DNA of 64,000 nucleotides from Dendrocalamus latiflorus (Eukaryota > Streptophyta > Magnoliopsida > Poales > Poaceae), in NCBI GenBank assembly GCA_017311315.1, contig CM029660.1, positions 29,051,733-29,115,732 of the forward strand. The letters run 5' to 3'. Under the pieces are notes generated by a model. The model did not search any database, was not told the DNA's origin, and worked only from the letters and a program-made list of their open reading frames with translations. How positions within the stretch are numbered: position 1 is the stretch's first letter; each line of letters begins with the position of its first letter. Shown one piece after another: positions 47,721-58,300 of this stretch. A program made the translations under genes and the position numbers.

Positions 47721-48935
47721 ATCGCCAGACAGTACAACGGTCTCCGAGCGAAGAGCAGGAGAAGGTAGAGATGCTCACTAGGCGTGTGACCGCTAGGCGG
47801 TGGCGGCGGGGGGAGAGCCACGTGGGCGAGCGTAGTAAGAGAAAGCCACCGCCATTGCCGAGTGCCCTTCTCTCTGATCCACCAGCCATTGTCGTCGAGC
47901 GCCAATCTCTTCGATCCGCTGGCCACTGTTGCTGAGCGTCGTGCCGTTGGTCAGAGGGGTGATGGGAGATGGAAATGGTGGCAACACCCCGGGGAAAGTT
48001 GGGGGACTGCGACCAGACGCTGCCGCACGGGGAAGGAATTGGTGGCGGCGCCGAGGAGGAGGAGGAGGTGCGACATGAGGGTTCAAGGGAGAAGGAGGCG
48101 GCGGTTGCAGGAGGTGGAGGTGGGGAGGTGGCGGCGGGCAGATGGGGAGAAGAGGCGGCAGGCAAATGCATTGGGGAGGCAGCGACGAGGGGATGCGACG
48201 CTGCTGGGGGAAGTTAGGGGACTACGACCAGACGCTAGCGTACGGGGAAGGAGTTGGTGGTGGCGCTGAGGAGGAGCAGCAGGCGCAGCACGAGGGTTCA
48301 GGGAGAGAAGGAGGTCACAGTTGCGGGAGGTGAAGTGGTTGCAGGGGGCGGAGGATGCGGGGGAAGAGAAGAGGAGGAGCGCGGCCCACGCGTCGGCCCG
48401 ACCTTTTCTACGAGGAGCCAAAGAACTACCTACATGCGGATCTGGACGGTTGATCTTTGATCAAACGGCTAAGAAGAGAGGAGGGAGAACAGACCAACGA
48501 CCACCAACTCATATGTTTATAATAGTAAAGATATCCATTACCAAGAATAGATGATCTGTTCGACCATCAAGGAGTCAAAGTATTCTCCAAGATAGATTTA
48601 TGTTCTGGATATCATCAACTTAAGATTTGAGAACAGGATTAGGAAAAGACCTCTTTCACTATACGATATTTTTTGTTTGAATTCACAGTTGTATCTTTTG
48701 GTTTGACCAACCCACAGCTTATTTCATGAATCTGATAAACCAAGTGTATATGGACCAGTTAGATCATTTTGTGATAGTCCTTATTGATGACATATTGATA
48801 TATTCCAAGACTGGATAAGAACATTGGTAACATTTACATATTGCCCTAACCAAACTACGAGAACATCAGTTATATGCAAAATTCAACAAATATAAATTCT
48901 GGATGAAAGAAGTGGCATTCTTAGGACACATTGAG

Positions 48936-49196
48936 CCTATTCTTTTGGTCTGTGATTTATGGCTTTTGGCTGTGAATTATTATTCTAATAAATAATAATT
49001 GTTGAAAGAAGCTAAAAGCTACCATAAAGCCAAAAAGAACAGGACAAGCTTATGGCTTCTCCCGAATAAACAAACGGAACGACTTCACCACTGTTGTTTT
49101 GAAGCGGCTTATCGGGACTGCCTTCTCTAAACGGCTTATTGGTTTATAAGCTATGACCAAAAGTCATCAACCACAGCCAAAAATAATGCACCCAAT
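48936..49196. mobile_element. Probable MITE at the truncated end of the old Gypsy
   Basis: It starts GAGCCTATTCTTTTGG and ends in CCAAAAATAATGCACCC-type sequence, with inverted GGCTTTTGGCTG / CAGCCAAAA words inside. It resembles the GGGCCTGTTCT family. The Gypsy frame does not resume on its right side, so its exact borders are uncertain. Confidence 0.45.
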
Positions 49197-49841
49197 ATCT
49201 ATGTAATGCTTTGCTAATTTTCTTATTTCATTTTTTAGATCGCTGGATCTAAATCTCGTGGATGAAATCTCTCCTAATCTCACTGTACAATCACCACATT
49301 CAACCAACCTACCCCTACCAAACACCACCCCCAACCCATTGTCGTTACATATTGCCTCTTAATGCAATTGGTAGCATCAGCACCATCTGCCTCCCTATGC
49401 TACCACCCCACCACACCCTGCATTCTTCCTCGTTTTCAATAGCCCACTGATGCACCCATGGTCCTCTTCATTTTTGCAACTGGCTACATTACTGCCGCAC
49501 TGATGCCATCGCCGCCATCCCCTCTATATTGTCAGGCTCTAGTTAACCAAAATCCTATCCTCACAACCTCTAGTGAAAGACATTAATTACCATAGAGACA
49601 AAGGAGGAGAGAGTGTGGTGTATAAATCTAGAAGCAAATTGGAGGTTGAGAAAATTCGATCAAAATCCTTGAAATCAAATGTTGTTTTGCAATTCCAGTT
49701 AAATTTCCATGAGAGTGAATGTACTGTATTGGCTGTATATACTACTATGCACCATTTGTAACTTTGCTTAAGTTTTGCATTCATAAAACTTGTGAGGAGT
49801 TGCACGAAGATTACATTAGGCACATGCATACCATCCTATTT
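49197..49841. other. Intergenic, no recognised gene
   Basis: Short open frames only, for example 49573-49761, without recognisable motifs. Confidence 0.3.
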
Positions 49842-49852
49842 TGTAACATCCC

Positions 49853-50098
49853 TGTCGTAGGGGTGGCCCCCACCTAAACCCAGCAGGCCTGGCAGAAGAT
49901 TATAAGGCCCAGAATAGGCCATGTGTAATGACATAACTGCCCCAGAAGGGATAACCAGATGTAAGGGTATAACTGTAAAAGCACTCCTCATGTGCATATA
50001 TATATGAGTGCAAGCCATGGGGAGGACCCAGACCATTACACTTATCTTCATTACTCTCCACTACCATCTCTCTCTCTGTTTGGTCTGTAGCCACAACA
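49853..50098 (+). repeat. 5' LTR of the 12.1-kb element
   Basis: 246 bp, TG...CA ends. A TATA-like CATATATATATG at about 49997-50008 and CT-rich DNA downstream fit a Pol II LTR promoter. It differs from the 3' LTR at two sites (AGAAG/AGGAG and CAGACC/CAGGCC). Confidence 0.95.
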
Positions 50099-50100
50099 GT

Positions 50101-50118
50101 TGGCGTCGTCCGTGGGGA
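50101..50118 (+). promoter_or_regulatory. Putative primer-binding site
   Basis: TGGCGTCGTCCGTGGGGA lies 2 bp after the 5' LTR, the usual place for the minus-strand primer site. The TGGCG start is typical of plant Gypsy elements. The priming tRNA is not identified. Confidence 0.5.
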
Positions 50119-50151
50119 GGACGAAGACAAGCCTGAAGACCGAATAAAAAG

Positions 50152-51792
50152 ATGGCACCGAAAAAAGCTTCCTCAGCGGCGGCGAAGGGAAAGAAGGCGG
50201 CCGGGCCGGAGCGTCGTATGGGTACCAGAGCTTCGGCATCGGCAGCGGCGGACGCGGGTGGCGAGGCAGTCGCGGTGTCCGGAGACGTCGACGTTCGCGC
50301 GGTGACGACCAACCCCGTCACCAGCACAGCGACGACCAACCCCGCCACCGGCGTTGCGAGGACGGACCCGGCGGTCGAAGACGTCGACACGGGTGCGGCG
50401 ACAACCGACCCCGCCGACGCGACGACAGCCGACCTCGCCGCTCCCACGGCAACCCTCGCCGGCGGTGCGGACCGGGCGGTCCGAGGTAGCCACGACGGAG
50501 CGACCGGCAGCTCGGGACCCCGCGATGCGGTCGTCCCCGCGCCGACCCGCCCGTCGGAAGCACCGGCGACCCCGCCCGCACCGGGGATGGAAAGCGCCCT
50601 GCTGGCGGCTCTCAACGCGTTCCAGCGGGAGCTGGGGGATCTTCGCGGAGCCGTCAGAGATATACAAGAGGCTCGGAGTCAGCCGGCTGCGCCAGCAACC
50701 GCGTCCGAGCCCGCGCCGGAAAGGGCGGACAGTCGCGAATCGGAGTCCCCGCTCTCGGCGGGGCTGCAGCAGGCGGCATGGCCCGAAGACTTCAAGTTCC
50801 CTAGCGCCATCGACTCGTATAAAGGCGACACGGACCCCCGTGAGTTTGTGCGCGTATACGAAACCGCGATTGAAGCCGCGGGCGGAGATGACACCACGAA
50901 GGCAAAGGGACTCCCCCTCGCGCTACAAGGAGTGGCGCTCTCTTGGTTTTTCACCATAGAGCCGGGCTCCATCTACACGTGGGAACAGCTCCGCGCCCGC
51001 CTCCACAACAACTTCCAAGGAAACTACGTCGACCGGGTCGATGCGGACCAGCTCTTTGCCGTGAAGCAAAAACCCTCAGAGAAGCTCCGGGACTACTTCA
51101 AACGCTTCGCCAAGATTCGATGTCAAGTGAAAGACGTCAACGAGACCACCATCGTCAATGCAGCCATACAGGGCCTTCGTCCGGGCCCGATGGCTGAGTA
51201 CAATGCGCGGAAGCCGATCAAGACGGTGGCGAAGCTCTTCGACAAGATGGAAGAATATGCCAGGGCGGAGGAAGACGCGCGGCGAAGGCAAGGTGACGAC
51301 TCCGACACTAACCAGGCCGGAACCTCGGCAAAAACCGAAGATCCGTCGAAGGGCGGCTCTTCGAAGGGAAAGCGTAAGCAGGAGTCGTCCAGGGACGCGC
51401 CCGACCGCAGGGACAACTCGCATAAGGAGTCGTCGGATCAGCCCAAGCGCGGCCAGCAAAGGTCGAGGCGAAACCGGTACGTCCTCGACATCGAAGGCGG
51501 GTCCGACGAGGGTGCTCCAGCGGGCCGAGGCGGCCGGGGGCGCCGTGGCCGGGGCCGCAGCCGTGGCAGGGGCCGCGACGATAAGGGTCGTGGAGACTAC
51601 GACGACCAGCATCAGGGACTGTGGTGCTTAGTCCACGGCCGCGGCAATCACGATACCCGTAACTGCACCTCCATCGCGGCGCTCCGCGACAGCGTCGCTA
51701 GGGACAGGAACCCGGAGGCGCGCCCGCCTGCGGTGGCCCACGTCCAATTCCCGTACGAGGCCTCCATGCAGGTACAGGCGCAGGGGATGTAG
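50152..51792 (+). CDS. gag: Gypsy gag polyprotein (capsid and zinc knuckle)
   Basis: A 546-residue open frame starting 53 bp after the 5' LTR. Residues 1-200 are a low-complexity Ala/Thr/Pro/Gly-rich region. The Retrotrans_gag capsid domain occupies about 212-380 (KFPSAIDSYKGDTDPREFV, LSWFFTIEPGSI, LRDYFKRFAKIRCQVKD). A basic, charged linker with an Arg/Gly-rich stretch (about 460-485) follows, then a CxxHxxxxHxxxxC knuckle at about 492-505 (CLVHGRGNHDTRNC). It forms the virus-like particle and packages RNA. It ends at TAG 51790-51792; the same frame continues after a second TAG (51817-51819) into the protease. It is intact and may be supplied to, or assembled with, products of an autonomous partner. 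Confidence 0.93.
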   Translation: MAPKKASSAAAKGKKAAGPERRMGTRASASAAADAGGEAVAVSGDVDVRAVTTNPVTSTATTNPATGVARTDPAVEDVDTGAATTDPADATTADLAAPTATLAGGADRAVRGSHDGATGSSGPRDAVVPAPTRPSEAPATPPAPGMESALLAALNAFQRELGDLRGAVRDIQEARSQPAAPATASEPAPERADSRESESPLSAGLQQAAWPEDFKFPSAIDSYKGDTDPREFVRVYETAIEAAGGDDTTKAKGLPLALQGVALSWFFTIEPGSIYTWEQLRARLHNNFQGNYVDRVDADQLFAVKQKPSEKLRDYFKRFAKIRCQVKDVNETTIVNAAIQGLRPGPMAEYNARKPIKTVAKLFDKMEEYARAEEDARRRQGDDSDTNQAGTSAKTEDPSKGGSSKGKRKQESSRDAPDRRDNSHKESSDQPKRGQQRSRRNRYVLDIEGGSDEGAPAGRGGRGRRGRGRSRGRGRDDKGRGDYDDQHQGLWCLVHGRGNHDTRNCTSIAALRDSVARDRNPEARPPAVAHVQFPYEASMQVQAQGM

Positions 51793-51828
51793 GTACAGGC
51801 GCAGGGAATGCAACCCTAGGAAGGCACC

Positions 51829-52542
51829 TTGCGGATCCAAGCTCATGTACAGCAGCCTCGGGAGGGCCTCCTGTCGTTGCAGGCCCCGGACGCAACCTAC
51901 CGCAGGGTTATTAATGTCATATCCGGTGGCTCTGCGCTGGAATTCGCCTCGGCGCGGCAGCAGAAGGCCTACGCGCGAAGACTACATCACGTGGCGGCAT
52001 ATCCAGCGCAAGCACCGCCGGAATGGGCGCGGCACGAGGTTATATTCACACCTGATGACACCCAAGGTGTGGACTTCCCTCATCAGGACCCCCTGGTCAT
52101 CCGGGTCACCATCGCGGGATGCGACGTGGGGCGCGCCTTGGTGGACGGGGGTAGTTCCGCGAACGTATTGTTTGCGGCGGCCTTCGACCAGATGGGGATT
52201 CCTCGAAGCCGCTTGGGGCCCTCGGGAATCCCACTGCAGGGCTTCGGGGGACAGCCCCTGCGGGCGCTGGGCCAGATCGACCTTCAAGTCTCCTTCGGCC
52301 GAGACGACAAGGTGCGGACCGAAGATGCCACCTTCGACGTGGTCGACCTCCCGTATCCCTACAATGCCATTCTGTTGCGCCCAATCCTCAACTCCTTCGG
52401 CGCGGTACCACATCATGGCTATCTGTGCATGAAGATCCCGGGCCCCAGGACCATCATCACCGTCCGAGGCGACCAGGATATGGCTCGGCGCATCGAGCCA
52501 GGCACCAGATGCCCGCGCCGCGAAACCCAGCGACGCCCATAG
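51829..52542 (+). CDS. Retroviral-type aspartic protease domain, same frame as gag
   Basis: A 238-codon open stretch in the gag frame, directly after the two TAG codons. The active-site segment ALVDGGSSANVLF lies at about residues 101-113 of the stretch, with the catalytic Asp in the D-G-G variant common to one group of plant Gypsy elements. The downstream hydrophobic flap and the LPYPYNAILLRPILN-like segment also match the family. It ends at TAG 52540-52542. There is no good ATG near its start, so expression would need readthrough of both TAG codons, internal initiation, or loss of function. Confidence 0.85.
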   Translation: MRIQAHVQQPREGLLSLQAPDATYRRVINVISGGSALEFASARQQKAYARRLHHVAAYPAQAPPEWARHEVIFTPDDTQGVDFPHQDPLVIRVTIAGCDVGRALVDGGSSANVLFAAAFDQMGIPRSRLGPSGIPLQGFGGQPLRALGQIDLQVSFGRDDKVRTEDATFDVVDLPYPYNAILLRPILNSFGAVPHHGYLCMKIPGPRTIITVRGDQDMARRIEPGTRCPRRETQRRP

Positions 52543-52790
52543 AGCCGACGTCACAGCGCGGAGGTCCGTGGGGTCATCCATAGGCGCCTGCGCGGGCCCT
52601 GCAGATGTCTAGCGACTAGAGGCTGCGGTAGCACCAAGGGCAAACGGTCAGTATATTCACCCTTTGTAGTCGCTCACCCGCGCAAACGGGGATATAATGA
52701 AGATCGCCGTTTGCCGTTAATTTTTCTTCGTCACATGCAAGCACGCGGTGAGGGCGCGTGCCGGCTTGGCCAACGCGCGCGCCCCCGCAG
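52543..52790. other. Short spacer between protease and first tandem array
   Basis: GC-rich, no open frame of note. No trace of the reverse transcriptase that should follow in an autonomous element. Confidence 0.6.
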
Positions 52791-52985
52791 TATAAATCAA
52801 AGACGCACGTTCGCGTGTGCACTCGCAGTCACCAGGGAGGGCGGGACTGAGTATAAACCAAAGACGCATGTTCGCGTGTGCACTCGCCGTCGCCAGGGAG
52901 GGCGGGACTGAGTATAAACCAAAGACGCACGTTAGCGTGTGCACTCGCCGTCGCCAAGGTGACGGGACTGAGTATAAACAAAATA
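52791..52985. repeat. 61-bp tandem repeat, about 3 copies
   Basis: Starts at 52791, 52852, 52913 and a partial at 52972. The unit contains TATAAACCAAAGACGCACG, GTTCGCGTGTGCACTCGC and CCAGGGAGGGCGGGACTGAG. Confidence 0.9.
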
Positions 52986-53006
52986 CGCACCGGGGGGACG
53001 CCCTCG

Positions 53007-54950
53007 CGCGCGCAAGTCTCCGGACTATAAAGAAGACGTAGCGTCGAGCCTAGCTCCGCACGCAATAGTCCACGGACTCTAAATAAGACGTAGCGTCGAG
53101 CGTAGCTCCGCACGCACGAGTCTCCGGACTATAAAGAAGACGTAGCGTCGAGCCTAGCTCCGCACGCAATAGTCCACAGACTCTAAATAAGACGTAGCGT
53201 CGAGCGTAGCTCCGCACGCGCGAGTCTCTGGACTATAAAAAAGATGTAGCGTCGAGCCTAGCTCCGCACGCAATAGTCCACGGACTCTAAATAAGACGTA
53301 GTGTCGAGCATAGCTCCGCACGCGCGAGTCTCCGGACTATAAAGAAGACGTAGCGTCGAGCCTAGCTCCGCACGCAATAGTCCACGGACTCTAAATAAGA
53401 CGTAGCGTCGAGCGTAGCTCCGCACGCGCGAGTCCCTGGACTATAAATAAGACGTAGCGCCGAGCGTAGCTCCGCACGCACGAGTCTCCGGACTATAAAG
53501 AAGACGTAGCGTCGAGCCTAGCTCCGCACGCAATAGTCCACGGACTCTAAATAAGACGTAGCGTCGAGCATAGCTCCGCACGCGCGAGTCTCCGGACTAT
53601 AAAGAAGACGTAGCGTCGAGCCTAGCTCCGCACGCAATAGTCCACGGACTCTAAATAAGACGTAGCGTCGAGCATAGCTCCGCACGCGCGAGTCTCCGGA
53701 CTATAAAGAAGACGTAGCGTCGAGCCTAGCTCCGCACGCAATAGTCCACGGACTCTAAATAAGACGTAGCGTCGAGCGTAGCTCCGCACGCACGAGTCTC
53801 CGGACTATAAAGAAGACGTAGCGTCGAGCCTAGCTCCGCACGCAATAGTCCACGGACTCTAAATAAGACGTAGCGTCGAGCGTAGCTCCGCACGCACGAG
53901 TCTCCGGACTATAAAGAAGACGTAGCGTCGAGCCTAGCTCCGCACGCAATAGTCCACAGACTCTAAATAAGACGTAGCGTCGAGCGTAGCTCCGCACGCG
54001 CGAGTCTCTGGACTATAAAAAAGATGTAGCGTCGAGCCTAGCTCCGCACGCAATAGTCCACAGACTCTAAATAAGACGTAGTGTCGAGCATAGCTCCGCA
54101 CGCGCGAGTCTCCGGACTATAAAGAAGACGTAGCGTCGAGCCTAGCTCCGCACGCAATAGTCCACGGACTCTAAATAAGACGTAGCGTCGAGCGTAGCTC
54201 CGCACGCGCGAGTCCCTGGACTATAAATAAGACGTAGCGCCGAGCGTAGCTCCGCACGCACGAGTCTCCGGACTATAAAGAAGACGTAGCGTCGAGCCTA
54301 GCTCCGCACGCAATAGTCCACGGACTCTAAATAAGACGTAGCGTCGAGCATAGCTCCGCACGCGCGAGTCTCCGGACTATAAAGAAGACGTAGCGTCGAG
54401 CCTAGCTCCGCACGCAATAGTCCACGGACTCTAAATAAGACGTAGCGTCGAGCATAGCTCCGCACGCGCGAGTCTCCGGACTATAAAGAAGACGTAGCGT
54501 CGAGCCTAGCTCCGCACGCAATAGTCCACGGACTCTAAATAAGACGTAGCGTCGAGCGTAGCTCCGCACGCGCGAGTCCCCGGACTATAAAGAAGACGTA
54601 GCGTCGAGCCTAGCTCCGCACGCAATAGTCCACGGACTCTAAATAAGACGTCGCGTCGAGCGTAGCTCCGCACGCGCGAGTCTCCGGACTATAAAGAAGA
54701 CGTAGCGTCGAGCCTAGCTCCGCACGCAATAGTCCACGGACTCTAAATAAGACATGGCATCGAGCCTTGCTCCGCACGCGCGAGTCTCCAGACTATATAG
54801 GAAGTCGCGGCGTCGAGGTCCGCCTCCGCACGCACTAGTCTACGGACTCTAAATAAGACGTAGCGTCGAGGCCTGCCTCCGCACGCGCGAGTCTCCAGAC
54901 TATAAAGCAAGGCAAACCGCGGAAGTCCGCCTCCGCATACATCAGTCTGC
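53007..54950. repeat. 52-bp repeat arranged as 104-bp dimers, about 17 dimers
   Basis: Monomer A contains AGTCTCCGGACTATAAAGAA, monomer B AGTCCACGGACTCTAAATAA; both continue GACGTAGCGTCGAGC and TAGCTCCGCACGC. Dimer starts at 53015, 53119 and 53223 give the 104-bp period. A higher-order 780-bp block is duplicated (53041-53820 and 53821-54600). The last units (from 54783) are more diverged. Confidence 0.95.
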
Positions 54951-55361
54951 GGACTGTCCGTTCTACGGAACCCTGGCGCAGCTACGTCGCCAACGGCGGC
55001 ATCAGCACACAGCACACAACTTAAAGTGCCAGGAGGCCTACTTACCGGAAGAGTCACATATACAAAGGTCCGCCAACATCCTGGCCGCTCTAAGCCGCTA
55101 CCCCGCGGGTTCGTCCTTAACACGCGCCAAAGTCGGCACCTCGCTCGAGGAAGGCCGGTTCGCCCAAAAGTCGAGCGAATCTTCGGCCCTTCGCCAGCGT
55201 CGAAGGCGTCGTCGGGTTGAAAGGTCGGCCGCCCAAAGCCGGCCCCAGCAAGGAAGCTGCCCGGGATATAGGTGAAAATCAGCATGCATGCAGAAAGTGT
55301 GCGCTTTATTAGCAAAAACAAGGGACAGTACAACGCACGCCTACACCTAGGCGCCGCGGCA

Positions 55362-58300
55362 TCAGACCTGCGGGTTCCCGGCGCCTTCGGAGGGCCCAGC
55401 GCCGCCATCATCGCGTCGAGGGACCCCGACCAGAAATTGGCCGAGGCTCCCCGTCCCGTAGAGCGACTTCCGGAGCTCGATCCGTACAGCTTCCGCCCCG
55501 ACGGGATCCCAGATCCGGTCGCAGAAGGGCCCAAGGGCACGGCGAGCGGAGCGGACGGCGCCGGACATTACTCCGGCCCCGCCAGGCATCTCTAGCTGGG
55601 GGTCATTCAGCCCGGCGACATGCGTACAGCCGCGATGCTGGAGGAGCGCGCACACCAAGCAGGCCGAAGTGTACGCACAGTGGGTGCCGAAGGACGTCGC
55701 CGCGTCGCGCGCGACGTTGGCGGCATCCCCGATCCAGCGGAGCGCCCGAGACAGCTCCTCCGGACCGAAGGCGCGTCCCGGCACCTCCGCCACCAGCCCT
55801 TGAAGATGGCTCTCCAGCGCTTGGATGGCGTCCCAGGCAACCACTGAGGCGTCGCCCAGCGTCCGGTTACGCTCCGCCAGAGCCAAGGCAAGTTCGCCTT
55901 TCTCCTTCTCTAGCGCGCCGACCTGCTCCAGGAGCCCGTCCCACTCCGCCGCGAACTTTTCATCAGCAGCTGCTGCGGCTGATTCCTGCGCCGACGCAAC
56001 AAGCCCCTCGGCGTGCGCCCTCGCTTCGGCGCATTCCGCTTCCAGCTGGCGGATGCGGGCGTCCTGGGCAGAGCGGGCGCCAGAGGCTTCGCGCAGCTCC
56101 CCCTCGGCGGCTCGCAGCCTATCCTCGAGCGCTTTTTGGCTACGAGCATAGGCCGCTTGCAGGGCCTGCCCCAGCACGAGTGTCTGCAGAAGGGAAAAGA
56201 CTTAGCAAACTCAGCTAAACTCAGGTGTGGTCGCATGAGTACTTACCCTCACCCCAGACACCTCGAAAGCGTGTTCGAGGCGCCCCGCACCGTAGGCCTG
56301 CAGCACTTGCGGGTCGACGCTCGTGGCCGCGTCATCCACAATCCCGCGCCACGCCCTCAGCGTCTCCGGAGGCAGCACGAAGTCCGCAGGGTTCACGGGC
56401 TCGGAGGCCCCGGGTTCCGTCGGATGCTCCCCCTCCGGGATGAGCAACGCTGTAAATAAGGAGGCGGGTGACCACTCCAAGGCATAAAATCATACACCAG
56501 AGTAAGCTCGGCCACCTTACCTTCGGTAGCCGAAGGGATGGTTCCGCCGCGGGCGGAAGCCTCCGCGTTCGGGGAGGCCGGCGGCTGTCCCTGCGCGGTG
56601 GACGGCGTCGTCGGGAGGGCGGAAGGTGCATATGCCGCAGGGCCTCCGGCGCTTGCGCTGGCGTCCCACAGGCTTCTGATGCCCGTGGCCACGACAAATC
56701 CCCGCGGTGTCCGGTGGAGCTCCGGCCGCACGCACGGCCGTTTAGCCGGGGCAGCCAACAGCGCCACCGCCCCCGCAGCCGTGGCTGGGGAAGACCCCGC
56801 GGCTGCTGCGCCCGGGGGCAAAGGTTCCATGGTGGCAGTCGTCGAAGGGGGCACCTCAGTCCCCGCTGCTGTTGGCAAGGACAGCGCGGCTACGTGCGCC
56901 CCCGCGGAGGGCGCCTCCAGCACCGCAGCGGCCGCCGTCGAGGCCTCCACCTCGGCATCGCTGGTCCGCACGGGATCCGCCTCGGCGACTTCGGCGGGTG
57001 GTGAGGCTTCCCCCCTCCGGCCGCCTGCGGTAAACCCACCGTCCGGGACGCCTGCCGAAGACACCTCACCTTCGGCGCCTGCGCCACCCAAGCCCGAATC
57101 GGCGTACCTCGCAGAGTCTGACTCCGCATCCGCCGCGTCCTCGGAAACACTAGCAGCAGGTGCGGCAGGTGCCCCGCTGCGGCCCCTCTTCCGAGACGAG
57201 GTCTTCTTCTTCTTCGCTCCACCATCGGCTGGAGCGACACGGTCCGGCGCGGCAAGGCCCAGGACCTCGCACACGCGGTTTAATCGCCCCAGCCCCGCCT
57301 TGGCGACAGCAGACGCGCGCTGCTCGTGCTCCCTGGTGGTGTACGGACCCAGGAACACGCGCACGGCTTGCTCCGCCTCTTCCAAGGAAATCCCTGAAGC
57401 AAAGGAGAATAGCATCAGCATACAACGCATTTCGCGTCAGCAAAGGAGGGGCGCATTCAAGGCTTACGGGGACCGGGCGGCGCCGGTAGCGAGCAAACCC
57501 ACGGCGAAACATTGTCATCTCGACGCCTCTCGGCGGCAAGATACCAGTCGTAGGCAAGCGGGGCCACGCCGTACATCACGTACTCCTCGGCAAGGTCGCG
57601 CATGTTGAAGCGGGCGGCCATGCCCACGAGCCGTTTGACCCTCCGCTTGTCCTCGTCATCGAGCGTTCGGCCGGGCGAAGGCTTGAACGCGATCAATCGG
57701 CCCGTGCACGCGAGACCGCTCCCGCTCTCCACTCGGTGGTAGAACCACCGCTTCATCCAGTAGGACTCCCACTTCCCGCGAGTTGAGTTCGCAGGGAAGA
57801 GCTTCTTGCAAGACGAGCGAAGAGTAAAAGAGACGCTACCGAAGCTCGACAGTGTCCCGCCCCTCCGGCCCTTCGGCTGGCATCGCGCCTCGTGGAGGTA
57901 GGCGAACAGCGACGCGCTGGGCCAGCACGCCCCCGAGCGCAAGGCCCAGCTGTACACCGCGAGCCGGGCCACGACGTTTGGAGTCAGTTGCGCCAGCTCC
58001 AGCCCGAAGGTCCGCAGCACGTCGCCCACCACGCTCGCCGCTGGGATCCGGAGCCCCGCGTCGAAAAAGGCAACGAATACGACCGCCTCCGACCTCTCGG
58101 GATGCGGTTCCGTCTCATCGCCGGCGGGCAATCGTACGTCCTGGCGCCCGGACAACTTCCCCGCACGCAAGAGCCCTTGGATCGTCTTCTCGGTCACGAG
58201 CGACGGGCCTAGCTCGCCGGAAAACGTGCCTTCCTCCGCCGCCAGCCGCTCCTGGTCAGCCGCCGCCGGGTCGCGCTCTTGGAGCGCGTATTTTACCTCC

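Larger units (their letters stand above)
45036..48531 (-). mobile_element. Complete non-autonomous Helitron, 3,496 bp
   Basis: On the minus strand it begins TCTTTACTATTATAAAC and ends CTGTAGCAACGCACGGGC, spacer, CTAG. It sits between host A (45035) and T (48532) with no target-site duplication, as Helitrons do. Both boundaries are fixed because the interrupted reverse transcriptase frame resumes at the next codon. Inside are CGACCAC-rich arrays (45170-47700), a 243-bp MITE (45522-45764) and a GC-rich block (47700-48460) with no recognised gene. No Rep/helicase. Confidence 0.92.
44850..48935 (+). pseudogene. Gypsy reverse transcriptase, split by a Helitron
   Basis: Part 1 (44850-45035) reads through LDELIEKEFIRPNISPW, MFAKKKDGSQRICIDYRG and ends VVTIKNK. 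Part 2 (48532-48935) resumes exactly with YPLPRIDDLFDHQGVKVFSK, then the catalytic VLIDDILIYSK (the xxDD motif) and FWMKEVAFLGHI. The join is in frame across the Helitron. Stops include a TAG where KKQLDEL is expected and TGA/TAG codons near 48629-48641; a further shift lies near 48715. Non-functional. Confidence 0.85.
41500..48940 (+). mobile_element. Old Gypsy retrotransposon interrupted by a solo LTR and a Helitron
   Basis: Plus-strand remnants appear in canonical gag-protease-RT order: gag 41723-42250, zinc knuckle about 42470-42550, protease 42745-42864 continuing at 44385-44690, reverse transcriptase 44850-45035 continuing at 48532-48935. The insertions at 42865-44379 and 45036-48531 account for the two breaks. 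RNase H, integrase and both LTRs were not found; the element appears cut off near 48940. Confidence 0.8.

Noticed and set aside
54743..55540. 265-codon minus-strand frame
   Set aside because: Overlaps the end of the antisense gene in another frame and the tandem array; the spliced gene explains the region better.
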